From Elymus sibiricus (Eukaryota > Streptophyta > Magnoliopsida > Poales > Poaceae): a stretch of DNA of 64,000 bases. The position numbers and the translations under genes are program-made. Of this stretch, positions 22,625 to 34,158 are shown piece by piece. Where the stretch lies: positions 441,997,531-442,061,530 of the forward strand of contig CM077665.1 of NCBI GenBank assembly GCA_039707655.1. Direction: 5' to 3'. The notes beneath the pieces were generated by a model, which was not told the DNA's origin, searched no databases, and saw only the letters and a list, made by a program, of their open reading frames with translations. The first letter of the stretch is position 1, and each line of letters opens with the position of its first letter.

Positions 22625-23760
22625 TCCGCTCGTTGTTCCTGGTGCAAATACGCCGATCTCCTATTCTTCGTAACCAAGGTTTGTTTCTATTCCGTTGCAA
22701 ATTTCCTTATTATTTCCCCTATTGTTTCCCCTTTCGCAAGAGATTGTTCAAATTGGTTTAAGAATCATGATCGGCTGTCTCCGATTCCCATCCATCTCTT
22801 TTTCTTCCCTTTTTTCATCCTCGTGATACTTTGCATCTAGATGCGCTAATTTGTATTCCAAAGATCAAATTTTCTAAAATGTCGTAGATCAGAGCTCGTT
22901 TTAGGCTCATGTGATGGCGAATTATGTATCAACATTTTTCGTTTCTTGACCTGATCGCCTTGCATGTCATTTTTATCGCTAAATCGAATTAATTTCAGGA
23001 CAGACTCCCTGCATCCCGTGTCTATTTCGTGTTGGATATTTCAATATTCAGATCCCTTTCCATGATTCATGCTATGGTATTCTCTAGCGGCCGTGAAACA
23101 TGTAATTCATCAGATCGTAATGCATCTTGGATACGTTTTCCATCAAAGATTACAGTGATGCGAATTACGTACCAAAAACTAGATTTGTAGTTGTGTTTCG
23201 TTGCCCTGACGATTCGCTCGCTACTAGATGCCTAGATGTCATTACAAATCCGGTCCATACATGCATGATGTCATGAATCTTTGGAGCATTATGACGTTCT
23301 TAGATCAGTGACATGGACTTTCTCCTTGACATGCAGCAATGATATCTGCTCAAGTATATATGGAGGTTGAATTACATGGTCCCTTTTCTACTGAAGTTTC
23401 ACTTTTGTGACACATAACTGCACATGCACTCTAACACGGGTGTATATGAAGGTACGCCGTATAATGTGATTGTAAGTATTTTGGACTTTCATTGCATGGA
23501 TGCACTTGTGTCTAATATTACCTTCTTTCGTTAGGTCACTGGTAACTTTCTGATAAGGAACTGTGTGCGCACTTACACTGATAAGAAAACACCGAAGAAG
23601 TGGTATTTTATTGACAAGACCGTAGGTTAAATCAACTTTGTGGTTTCTCATTGACAAGGAGTAGTTGGAAGAAACAACCCCGCTCCGCCTAATTTTGATC
23701 CCAAAAAACACCATTTTGCAATTAGCCTATTCATTGATTTATTTCTCAACTGTATAGTAG
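22625..23760 (+). other. 5' leader exon and leader intron of TPP gene (putative)
   Basis: A short untranslated exon seems to end at AACCAAG/GTTTGT (22678/22679). The next good acceptor before the start codon is in CAACTGTATAG or TAGTAG (23757 or 23760), giving a leader intron of about 1.08 kb. Exact borders need transcript data. Other acceptor choices, such as ATGCAG near 23337, cannot be excluded. Confidence 0.5.
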
Positions 23761-23776
23761 CAATAGCTTGCCTGCA

Positions 23777-25876
23777 ATGTCGGATCATGTGGCAAAAAGA
23801 CAGCCAGTGTTGGCGTTGCCTTCAAATCTCATACCATCTTCGGTTACACCGAAGAGTCATTCATGTTCTTCCCCGAGTGTGACATACATCAGCAGGCGTA
23901 CACTTGTTGAAGTCGCCGATGGACTGCTTGGTGTGATGACACCATCGCCAACCCATATGAAGCCATCTGTGCATTCTGATTCTGATGGTCCATCTGATGA
24001 AGTTTCTGCTTACAAAGCTTGGCTGGTAAGATCAATATTTCTTTCGGTTTTCAGTTATCTAGCTGGTGTCTCATGCAAAGGATTCTAGAGTTTTGCCATT
24101 TGTTGCAGGCAACATGCCCTTCTGCTTTATCTTCCTTCGACCAGATCATAGCCAGTGCGCACGGCAAGAAGATCGCCTTGTTTCTGGACTATGACGGCAC
24201 GCTTTCGCCTATTGTCAATGATCCTGACAAAGCGTTCATGTCCCCAGAGGTAACCCGCAACTCAGATAAATATGCTTTGCTCTGAAAATTGCTTCACGCC
24301 TTTTTGTATGTATAAATATGCTTGGTGCTTGATGCCTTGGTGTATGTATATAACTTGGTTGCTCAACCTGGAAAACTTTCTTCAGATGCATGCTGCTGTG
24401 AAGAATGTCGCAAAGTTCTTCCCTACGGCGATCGTCAGCGGGAGATCCCATGACAAGGTTTGAGCAACTTTTGCACGAGTTGGCATGTGACTATTGGAAT
24501 AATCCCTACTTCTACGAAAAACATATAGCTGATGGTGTTCTCCTTGCCCCTTCATGTTCAGGTGTTCGAATTTGTAAAGCTGAAGGAGCTCTGCTACGCT
24601 GGAAGTCATGGAATGGACATAATGCTATCTTGTGCAGATTCTGAAAGCAAAATAGAAGATGTGAGTACTTCTTTCGTCATCTGTAGAACGGCCAAAATTG
24701 CTTTGTTGCATTGCCTAAAAATATGTTATGTGGCAAAGATAAACATTGATCTGTTCCTTTTTGCTCTTGCCTGAATACTATATGGATTTTTCGTTCAGGT
24801 CTTTGTCCTTTTATTAAACTCTGTTTTTTGTAGGACAAAGAAGACAAACTTTTCCAACCTGCAAGCGAGTTTTTACCCATGATCATTGAGGTACACAGTG
24901 CAACTCTTTTAAGATTTTGCATCGTTCCTAAATTGGCCACGCACCCGTCGTGCCCAAAGCAGTTTTGCAATGAAAATACGAACCTATTTATTTGGTCTTG
25001 TTTTGTGAACAACAGGCTTACAACTCCCTAGTGGAAGCCACTAGGTCAATCAGGGGCGCAAATGTTGAGAACAACAAGTTCTGTGTGTCTGTACATTACC
25101 GCAACGTCGACAAACAGGTAATCTCTAGCTGCCCTTGCCTCTCTTGCTTCAACCATTGCAAGCTCCTCTGAATTTTTTTCGGCCACTTTGCCTGTTTCCA
25201 GGACTGGAATTCGGTGGCACAGCTTGTCGACGATGTCCTGAAATCTTTTTCTCGTCTCAAACTAACAACTGGACGAAAGGTAAGAACATTCGAATGTGCC
25301 TTCACCAAGTATTCTACTGTACTCTCCTATCACCACTGACAGAAATGTGCATCTCTTCACCGTGTGCAGGTTTTAGAGGTTCGTCCAGTGATTGACTGGG
25401 ACAAGGGGAAGGCAGTGGAGTTCCTGCTGCGGTCGCTCCGGCTAGATGACCCTGGAAGTGTTCTTCCAATCTACATCGGAGACGACCGAACCGACGAAGA
25501 CGCGTTCAAGGTTTCAACTATTTCTTCAGTAGATGATCTGCTCATTTCAGGGACGAATCCACTGAACATACGTTCCGTTTCTTCTGTTTGTTTGCCACGA
25601 TGACCAGGTGCTTCGCGAGCGGAACTGTGGGTACGGGATTCTAGTTTCGCAGGTGCCCAAGGTGACTGAAGCCTTCTACTCGCTACATGACCCATCTCAA
25701 GTAAAAACTCCTTGAATTTTCATGCCTGATTTCTGCATCCCTGTCGATTTTGCTCGGTCAACTGCTCACCGATTTGGCAGTTTCACTTACCAAACCGTGT
25801 CATGCAGGTGATGGAGTTCCTCGATTTCCTGGTGCGATGGAAGGAGCAAGCGCAACCAGTCCATGATAAGGAATGA
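23777..25876 (+). CDS. TPP: Trehalose-6-phosphate phosphatase, ten coding exons, intact
   Basis: The enzyme removes phosphate from trehalose 6-phosphate, the second step of trehalose synthesis, and so lowers a sugar signal. Coding exons: 23777-24025, 24109-24249, 24386-24457, 24562-24660, 24834-24890, 25016-25117, 25202-25279, 25370-25510, 25608-25700 and 25808-25876. All introns are GT-AG and every exon is a multiple of three, so the frame is unbroken for 366 residues, the usual plant TPP length. HAD-family motifs: [10 protein letters not shown] with nucleophile Asp110 and Asp112, IVSGRS at 146-151, YAGSHGMDI at 166-174, HYRN in exon 6, Lys-rich DWDKGKA at 275-281, and [10 protein letters not shown] at 303-312. 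The first 80 residues are a variable Ser/Pro-rich extension, normal for plants. The start is the first ATG after a leader acceptor. Which TPP paralogue it is cannot be told here. Confidence 0.96.
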
Positions 25877-26120
25877 TAACCCAGTAATAGCCCATCATCA
25901 GTTGATTTCAGTTTAGTCTGGCAGAAATGACAGTAGCAAATTAGCATTTCCGGTGCGACTATTTCACAGCGCCGGAGGTGGATAGGGTCGTAGGCCAACC
26001 TACTACTAAGATGACTTTTCTCTTGTTATTATTTTCTCTTTGTTTATCACTGGCAAAGTTGAAATTTTTGTCCATCTTTGCCCATGAAACTCGGAATAAT
26101 TTCCATCATTCGTGACTTCT
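25877..26120 (+). other. 3' untranslated region of TPP (putative)
   Basis: Sequence after the TGA is AT-rich, with AATAA-like GGAATAAT near 26092. The polyadenylation site is not certain. Confidence 0.45.
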
Positions 26121-26745
26121 TTTGCACGAAATCACTTCGGTGAAGTTTGACATCTGCCAACTATGCAGAGTCCGGGGGTTTTAACCTCCTTTTTAAAAAA
26201 AAATACAATCCACTGTTTATACTTTTAAGCGTTTCCACTTGTCGCTATCCTAACTTGAAATGACAGGCAAACAGTGGGGGCAACGCTATGAGTTTCATTG
26301 TTTATTGGACCGGTAGGTGGTAGGTTTGACCTGATGATAGGGAGACGGTAGGGACTCTCAGAATATCCATGAACCGAACCACACCTCAGTTTAATAACTT
26401 CGATCGTACAATGATTTATGTTGTCATAGGGGGTTTCCTTCGGTTCCACTCATGAGAAACGAGCTGATCCAGCTTATGACAACAGCGAAGACTTAACAAC
26501 GGACAAAAACCACAATACCATTCCACAAAAAAAAGGGAAACCACGGTACCATGACCACACTACCTCTACATTAGACCCAGGGGGCTTATTTGGTAAACAG
26601 GGATCCCCTCATTTCCCTCGGTGGGAAAACCCTGAGCCAGGGGAGCCTACCGCCGTATTTGGTTCCCAACTAATGCTATTGGGAAAGTGTTTATAGATGA
26701 GTTAAAATAAATGATGGGTGTGGTGTAGCATTCGTCACAACTATT
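26121..26745. other. Intergenic DNA downstream of TPP
   Basis: No gene seen. Near 26580-26680 the motifs GGGGGCTTATTTGGTAAAC and GTATTTGGTTCCC are spaced about 80 bp. These resemble ends of small hAT- or PIF-type transposons in grasses, but no matching pair or target duplication was found. Confidence 0.3.
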
Positions 26746-26749
26746 TTAA

Positions 26750-27090
26750 AAGGCTAGCACTGGCGGGTGTTAAGAACTACTCGTCACTGCTATACACGTA
26801 ACAGTGGCGGGCATGTTTTCGGACCCGCCACGGGTATATGTTTTCTAATTTCTTCAAGAACAAGAAGCAGTAGTGGCGGGTCCACAATTGTGTCTGTCAC
26901 TGCTTCAACGTCAAGCAGTGGCGGGCTCTTCCGAACGACCGCCGCAGCTATATTTGGACACCACGCGTCAATCGGTTTCAAATTTTATCAGTGTCCATAG
27001 TGACGGGTATTGTTAGGTGACCGTCACTGCTATACACAACCTTATCAACCGCGTTCCCCACCTGCAGCCCCAGTCAGATCCAATAGGACA
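26750..27090 (+). repeat. Subterminal repeat region of a CACTA-like transposon (putative)
   Basis: A short motif recurs in both orientations: CACTGGCGGGT, CAGTGGCGGGC, AGTGGCGGGTCC, CAGTGGCGGGCTC and AGTGACGGGT. The paired form CGTCACTGCTATACAC appears twice (about 26784 and 27025). Dense inverted and direct copies of a 10-15 bp word are typical of CACTA subterminal regions. The terminal CACTA sequence itself was not seen. Confidence 0.5.
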
Positions 27091-27295
27091 CATCTCTTTC
27101 TCCCCTCTATCTCTCTCGCGTCGCCGCCGTTGACAGCGTCGTGGCGTTGTCCGTCGTCACCGGAGAGGTCACCATCCGTCAGCTCGAATGGCGCCGCGGA
27201 CCGAATCTTCCCTGTCGCTCGCGTCGTCCGTCGCCGCCTTGAAGTTCATCGCCCTCACCGTTCAATGCAACCTCCAACTATGTCCCCGTCACCGG
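27091..27295 (+). other. First exon of interrupted transposon/host gene, left part (putative)
   Basis: A C-rich stretch like a plant 5' leader or first exon. With the 10.5-kb Gypsy insertion removed it continues at 37766 and reaches a good splice donor, GGCCTG/GTAAGC, near 37869. A reading frame from MQPPTMSPSP crosses the join, but which frame is used is unclear. Confidence 0.4.
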
Positions 27296-27766
27296 TGAGG
27301 GAGTCCGGGATTAAGGGGTCCTCGGATTGCCGGCCTATTTCTCATAGGCCGGGCTCATGGGCCACTCGCTGAGGATGGGATTGATCGAATGCCTCGTCAC
27401 TATGGAGGAGACCTCAGGAGTCGTGGCGTGTCTTTCAAGTTTGAGATAGTAGATTAGGCATGTTTTTTCCCTCCGGTGGGCAACCGACTATGTGTAACCC
27501 TAATGACCCTTGGCGCCTATATAAGCCGAAGGGTTTTAGATTGTAGGACAGAGAAACTCATCTAGGGTTTTAGCTAGTCGATCTCGAGGTAGATCAACTC
27601 TGTAACCTTCATACCATCAATATAATCGAGCAGGACGTAGGGTTTTACCTCCATAGGAGGGCCCGAACCTGGGTAAACATCGTCTCCTTCGTCCCCTTGT
27701 TACCATCGATCCAAGACTCACAGCTCGGGACCCCCTACCCGAGATCCGCCGGTTTTGACACCGACA
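27296..27766 (+). repeat. 5' LTR of element E
   Basis: 471 bp, TGAGGGAGTC...ACACCGACA. A TATA-like CTATATAAGCC lies near 27518. Confidence 0.95.
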
Positions 27767-27767
27767 T

Positions 27768-27785
27768 TGGTGCTTTCATTGAGAG
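27768..27785 (+). promoter_or_regulatory. Primer binding site region of element E (putative)
   Basis: TGGTGCTTTCATTGAGAG begins 2 nt after the LTR. The position fits a primer site, but I do not assign the tRNA. Confidence 0.6.
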
Positions 27786-28009
27786 TTCCGCTGTGATCAC
27801 CAAAAGAATCGACGGCTCACCTTCTCATAAGCCATGAAGTCTGTAGCCAGGATGTCTCCGTCCCTGGTCAGATCCCCGCAGGCGGCAGTACCCTGTCGCA
27901 TGCCGATCCGACTGACCATCTTTGCCAGATCGGAAGTTTCTTCCCCGATCAAGAAATCAGATTTGGGAACCTAGAGTTCATCACTGATTCACGGGGAGAA
28001 CTTGTTTGG

Positions 28010-28990
28010 ATGAAGCCCGCAGAGCCCGACACCTTGACGCCGGAAGCATCGGGCATCGCCTCTGAGGTGGCCTCTACCCTCGGGCCGTCTAGAACGCCCA
28101 ACCCCGTCGATACGCCCGGATCCGCCGCGGCCGAATACGGCCTGGATTCGCCTCCGAGCGACCCTGGGACCACGGCGCTGCGGATCGACCCCGTGCGCTT
28201 CGGCGACACATACTCCGCCGACATCTCGTCCCTGAACGAGCTACTGGATCGGATTCGAACCATGGGCATGACCGACGACCAGACCCCGGTCTATGACCGG
28301 ATCGGGTTTAAATCCGACGATTCGCACCCCCTCGGTCACTCACTTAGTCGCCACCGTCGAGTGTCCGGCTGGAGGCTCGTCCTCCCAGCAACCGGAACTA
28401 AAAACGGTTTATATCCCAATTCCCGATCGTCAAGATCTCCCTTGTAACCCAGACTCTGGAGTTCGCTCCGGAAATAGTTCGGGATCGATCCCCGATCTAG
28501 CGCGCAACTCGAACTCCGTGCCAAACGATCCTGCGGACAAGGCGGGCTCCAATTCCCCCGCGCCGAACCCCGTGATTCCGGACTCACATCGTGGTACGGA
28601 ACTAAATTTTTTCCCACCCACCACCCAAGTCGAGCACTCAAGCATCGCAGGAGAGTCCAAGTCTTCGGACTTACGGGATGTCAAACAATTACCAGGGGAG
28701 TCGGTTCACCACTTTTGGGCTAGACTCCTCCTCGTTAGAGACAGAGTACCAGGCTCTAGTGACCAGGAGATAATGGCAACTTTCAGTCGCAATTGTCATG
28801 ATGAAAGGATCCTCAACGCCCTATCCCGTCGATACATTCGCGGCTTCACCGAACTATCGGACCTGGTACAAAAATACTGTGCCATGGAGAGCACCTAGCA
28901 AGCCGAACGGCTACTTTCGGAAACAGACTTTACCGAACACCCTAGAGGAGATCGGAAAAAGCGGATACCTCCGAAGCGGCTAGCCAAACA
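28010..28990 (+). pseudogene. Element E gag
   Basis: An acidic, Pro/Ser-rich N-terminal part (from 28010) passes by a frameshift between 28293 and 28447 into a second frame. That frame holds the retrotransposon gag core QLPGESVHHFWARLLLVRD and ILNALSRRYIRGFTELSDL (about 28681-28890). A TAG at 28896-28898 follows CAMEST, where related proteins have Trp. After it the same frame stays open into the protease ORF. Confidence 0.85.
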
Positions 28991-28991
28991 C

Positions 28992-30062
28992 GAACCCGCC
29001 GAAAAGAGAAATAGACCCACTACGGGGGCCAGAACTGTCCTTGACGGACTATTAGACAAGCCATGCCCTATACATTCTGTATTGCTGAACACAAGCCCGA
29101 CTCACAACCTCAGAGCTTGCTGGGTCGTCAGGCAGGTCGCAAAAAGTGGAGAGGCCATCCTCGAGGCACTACCACCGAACAGGCGCTCCACAACGCCACC
29201 AGAATACAATGTTGAAGTCCTGACGATCTACGAAACTTTCCCCTCTAGGAACAGGAGGAAAAGAGCTCTTAGAGAACTCGAACAGGTCTACCATGTGGCG
29301 GCAACAAGTTCATGGGCAGACATACCAATCACCTTCGGAGACACTGACCAACCAACCATCCGTCCCGGTCAAACACCGGCCGCACTGGTCCTAAACCCCA
29401 TCGTCGATGGTTTCAGGCTACAGAAGGTGCTAATGGATGGTGGCAGTGGTTTAAACCTCATCTACGAAGACACCCTGGAAAAAATGCAGTTCGACCGATC
29501 TCGCATCGAGCACAGCAACACAACCTTCCGGGGGATCATCCCTGGGAAAGAGGCGCGTTGTTCAGGACGTATCACCCTGGACGTAGTGTTCGGCACGCCC
29601 GAAAACTACCGATCTGAAGAGCTTCTCTTCAATATCGTGCCCTTCCCCAGTGGCTACCACGCCCTGTTGGGGTGTGACGCCTTCACAAAATTCCAGGCTA
29701 TACCCCATTACGGGTATATGAAGCTCAAGATGCCAGGCCCAAACGGGGTAATCACAGTCGCCAGTGATCCGAATATAGCCCTTCGAGCTGAGAACAAAAC
29801 AGCAGCGCTCGCCCTCGAGGCACTAGCGGAGACCTTTGCTGCAGAGGAATTGACCGCACTCCGGTCAACAGTGGACAAGGACGATGTGATCCTTAGCAAA
29901 AGGCCCAAACCCACGTCCTTTAAACCTGCAAAAGAAATTGTTAAATTTCAAGTGCACCCAACGGACCCTAATAAGACAGCGTCCATCGGAGCTCAGCTGG
30001 ACCCCATGGTGGACGAGGCGCTGCGAGCATTCTTACGAGAAAACTGGGACATCTTTGCCTAG
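28992..30062 (+). pseudogene. Element E aspartic protease
   Basis: The long open stretch (first Met 29082) carries the retropepsin active site in VLMDGGSGLNLIY near 29433 and the second conserved block YHALLGCDAF near 29658. The catalytic motif is DGG rather than DTG or DSG, as is common in this plant lineage. It ends in TAG at 30060-30062 after NWDIFA, again at a position where Trp is expected (WHP). Confidence 0.88.
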
Positions 30063-31430
30063 CATCCTTCCGATATGCCAGGAATCCCATGGCGGCTGGC
30101 AGAACATAGTCTGAATATAATCCCAGGCTTCAAACCCGTCAAACATACTCTACGCCGCTTTTTCGAGCCTAAACGACAAGCTATGGGAGAAGAACTAGCC
30201 AAATTGCTAGAGGCCGGATTCATACGGGAGATCAAACACCCCGAATGGTTGGCAAACCTGGTGATGGTACCGAAGAAAGACAAATCCTGACGGCTGTGCG
30301 TCGACTTCAAAGACCTTAACAAGGCCTGCCCTAAGGACCCTTTCCATCTACCATGCATAGACCAGATTATTGACGCCACAGCCGGACACGACTCACTGTG
30401 CTTCCTCGACGCTTACTCTGGATACCATCAGATCAAAATGAAGGAATCCGATCAAGCTGCAACCGCATTCATCACCCCCTACGGGCCATTCTACTTCAAC
30501 ACAATGCCTTTCAGGCTAAAAACCGCTGGGGCTACATTCCAGCGCATGATCCAGACTTGTCTCGAAAAACAGGTTGGTAAAACAGTCGAGGCATACGTGG
30601 ACGACGTGGTGCTTAAAACCAAACACGTCAGCCAGCTGATCGACGACCTAAGGCAAACCTTTGCCATCTTACGCGAGTACGATATACGACTCAATCCAGA
30701 GAAATGTGTCTTTGGAGTTCCCGCTGGTAAACTGCTCGGATTCATTGTTTCCCATAGAGGAATAGAAGCGAATCCGGCTAAGATCCGCGCCCTATCGGAA
30801 CTTGCAATTCCCACAGAGCTAAAGCATGTCCAAAAGTTGGCGGGTTGCGTGGCGGCGTTAAGCCGCTTTATTTCTCGTCTCGGTAAAAAGGCTTTACCGC
30901 TCTACAAGTTGCTGAAACGGACCAACAGTTTCGAATGGACCGATGAAGCAGCTGCTGCGTTAGAGGAAATTAAAACACTGCTGGCAAGCAACCCCATACT
31001 CACAGCACCAGGCACCGGTGAACCAATGTTATTGTACATATCGGCCACCAACCAAGTGGTTAGCGCAGTGCTCGTCGTCGAACGAGAGGAGGAGGGTCAC
31101 AAATTCCGGATACAGAAGCCGGTCTACTATGTGTCAGAAGTACTAACGCAATGCAAGTCCAGATACCCGCATTACCAGAAGATAGCCTATACAGTATTTA
31201 TGGCATCACGGAAACTAAGACACTACTTTCAAGAGTGTTCGGTCACGGTGGCATCCGAAGTACCCCTGAACGACATAATCAATAACAGGGGCGCCACCGG
31301 CCGCATAGCCAAATGGGCCATTGAACTCCTTCCTTTCGAAATCGCCTATAAGCCACGACGAGCTATTAAATCTCAGGTGTTGGCAGATTTCCTCGCTGAA
31401 TGGACAGAGGCCGAGCTCCCCAGGGAATAT
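30063..31430 (+). pseudogene. Element E reverse transcriptase and Gypsy RNase H
   Basis: The frame follows directly after the TAG. It contains MPGIPWRLAEHSLNI, PEWLANLVMVPKK, then a TGA at 30288-30290 at the Trp of the KDKSWR block. Next come CVDFKDLNKACPKDPF, FLDAYSGYHQIKM (first catalytic Asp, near 30407) and AYVDDVVLK (the YVDD box, near 30592). The RNase H region follows with YYVSEVL and YQKIAYTVFMASRKLRHYF, then ADFLAEWTE at about 31383. Apart from the nonsense codons all catalytic residues are present. Confidence 0.9.
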
Positions 31431-31860
31431 AGTACATACTCCCATTGGACGATGTACTTCGACGGATCCAAAACACTGGCCGGACTGGGGGCTGGAGTTA
31501 TTCTCACATCTCCCACAGGCGACAACGTCCGATACGTGTTGCAAATCATGTATGCCGATTCCAACAATGCAGCCGAGTACGAAGCACTTTTGCACGGTCT
31601 TCGGATGGCAGCTTCCATGGGTATACAACGGCTGGAGGTACGGGGAGACTCCAACTTGGCCATCTCTCAAATCAACGGCGAATTCGATGCCAAAAACCCA
31701 AAGATGGCGGCATATAGAAACGCCGTCCTTAAAATATCCGCACGGTTCTAGGGGCTGGAATTCCATCATGTCGCTAGAGACAACAACCAGGCCGCTGACA
31801 TACTGGCCCGCATGGGGGCCAAACGCGACCCTGTCCCAAAAAAACACTTTCCTTGAACGG
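31431..31860 (+). pseudogene. Element E second (archaeal-type) RNase H
   Basis: WTMYFDGSKTLAGLGAGVIL (31447 on) holds the first Asp of an archaeal-like RNase H. AEYEALLHGL gives the Glu, and VRGDSNLAISQINGEF the second Asp. A TAG at 31749-31751 interrupts before GLEFHHVARDNNQAADILA, which holds the last Asp. An A-run near 31837-31844 then shifts the frame. This extra RNase H domain defines the Tat lineage in my knowledge of plant Gypsy elements. Confidence 0.88.
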
Positions 31861-33258
31861 CTCTTCAAGCCATCGGTGGTTTGGTAGGACGACAATAAGG
31901 GCGCCGGATCCATCAGCGCGGAAGAGGTTGTTCCCCCTATAAATGAACCAGACGACCAAATCATCGGTGGCTCCGTAATGGACGAAACGCCTTCGGCTCA
32001 TGAGGTCATGGCAGTAATTGCACCATGGACCGAGCCCTTCCTCGCTTACCTTCTTCGCCAAGAACTCCCCGACGACCAGACAGAGGCGAGACGCATAATT
32101 CGGCGATCCAAGGCCTATAAAGTCCACGAGGGTGAGTTATACAAGAAAAGCACCACCGGAGTACTCCAGCGGTGCATATCTGAGGAAGAAGGAAGGCAGC
32201 TTTTGCCTGAAGTCCACGCAGGAATGGGCGGCCATCACGTCGCGGCAAGGGCCTTAGTAAGCAAGGCCTTTCGGGCTGGTTTTTTCTGGCCCACCGCTCG
32301 AGCAGACGCCCAGTCACTTGCCCAGCATTGCGTGGGCTATCAACTTTTTGCAAATCAAAGACACATGCCCCCAACATCTCTTCGGACTATTCCGATTACC
32401 TGGCCTTTCGCGGTCTGAGGGCTGGATATGGTCGGACCACTTAAAGGGGGGACCAAAAAGAATAAATATCTGCTGGTCATGGTTGACAAGTTCACCAAAT
32501 GGATCGAAGCAAAACCTGTCAAATCAGCCAAGTCCGGACCAGTGGTCGACTTTATATCCAGCGTGGTACACCGTTACGGCGTCCCCCACAGTATAATAGC
32601 GGACAATGGATCCAACTTCACCGCCCAAGAGGTAAAAGACTGGTGTACAAAGATGGGCATCAAGCTCGATTACGCATCGGTGTATCACCCACAGACTAAT
32701 GGACAAGTCGAACGGGCCAACGGCTTCATCATGAGTGGTATTAAACCACGTCTGGTCCGATCTCTTCATGAGTCCGACTGCCATTGGGTGGAGGAGCTTG
32801 ACTCCGTTCTGTGGGGCCTGCGTACCACCCCGAATCGATCAACAGGATACACACCGTTCTTCATGGTCTACGGGGCAGAAGCAGTCCTTCCTTGTGATAT
32901 TATTCACGATGCACCAAGGGTGCGCATGTACGAAGAAAAGGAGGCCGAGTTAGATCGGCATGACGACTTGGACGCCTTAGAAGGAGAGCGCGACATAGCT
33001 CGGGCTCGCTCTACTTTTTATCAACAGCAGGCCCGGCGTTACCAAAGCAGGGAGGTCAGGGCAAAAGCGTATAATGTGGGTGAACTCGTCCTACGGCTCC
33101 CCGAGAAGCAAAAGCATAAACTCAATCCCAAATGGGAGGGCCCCTTCATAATCGACGAAGTACTCGCAGGAGGGGCTTATCGTCTTCAAAGCCTGCCAGA
33201 TAACCGCCTCGAACCACACCCATGGAACGCAGCTCGTCTTCGGCGTTTTTACGGCTAG
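31861..33258 (+). pseudogene. Element E integrase
   Basis: Open from 31978 to 33258 except for a TGA at 32416-32418, at the Trp of the FAVWGLDMVGP block. The zinc finger reads HAGMGGHH...CVGYQLFA: the second Cys of CxxC is Tyr, a one-base change. The core has GLDMVGPLKGG (Asp), IIADNGSNF (Asp) and TNGQVERANG (Glu). It ends with a GPY-like C-terminal domain (NPKWEGPFIIDEVL) and RRFYG. Confidence 0.9.
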
Positions 33259-34158
33259 ACCGGTGTCGTCATACTTTTTACCCTCCTTTTTCTTTTCTTT
33301 CTTTTCATTTTACTTCCCTTCCACCTTGATGTTTGGCAGGTTCGGATTTTTTCTCTCCCCAAGCCTATGTTCGGCTAAACCGAGCTCGTGTTAAGTCTTT
33401 CGGCATACATGCTCAAATTTTAGACCCGAATAAAACACCTGGGGGCTTCTTCCCGAAGCCGATGATTATATATTTTAAGCATCTATTCACATTTCCTGTG
33501 TATGCATGTTTCCCTTGTCAATTTTTAAGCCATTATATGCATAAATTCGAACTAAGATTTTTGCCAAGCTGGGTTGCCTCGCTCCTGTGTTTACCCTCTA
33601 CATTCCCGATTGTTCGGCTAGAGGGTAAAGGGAGCACCTCTGCGATTGCTACGACCGGGTTATCCGGATACGTACCTCAGACGGGTGAAGCCAAAAGCTA
33701 GCTATCCTTAGTAGAAAATTGGTCGGCTACGGCGGAAGCAACAAATAAAATTATGGTTGTTATTACCATTACTCGGGCTTCTTTTCTCAAAAAGGCCATT
33801 AGTCGCATAATAGCAGTATACGGCCTTACTATCCATGATTTACGTAGCAACCTAAAGGAAGGCACCGATAGAGGTACTATTTTCTTTGGAAGATGTTTCT
33901 TACGCTAAGCAGTAATATAACATATCTCCCTGTGCATCTTCTGTCTGTTCGCACCAAATGGCCGGATTGCCTGGTTCCTCGAAAGAATTCCCTCTTATCA
34001 AGGGATATTTTATACGGAACACTCCCAAGCTCTTAGCGTGGGAGGTCAAAGCCGATGGCCGGTTAAGACAAAGTTTACAACACAGACGGGGCAATTTTTT
34101 TATTTAAAGTACATAGTTACATCAAATCACACATCTGGCTGCCGGTCAAGATTGTCTA
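33259..34158 (+). other. Element E spacer after integrase
   Basis: Noncoding, pyrimidine-rich at its start. It contains an internal PPT-like CTGGGGGCTTC near 33438. I see no ORF beyond short chance frames. Confidence 0.6.

Noticed and set aside
24019..25012. Open frames within the TPP gene that run into introns or lie antisense
   Set aside because: They cross clear GT-AG borders and lose the HAD phosphatase pattern outside the exons.
31215..32377. Minus-strand open frames opposite element E RNase H and integrase
   Set aside because: They are shadows of the pol frame; the sense frame carries all catalytic motifs.
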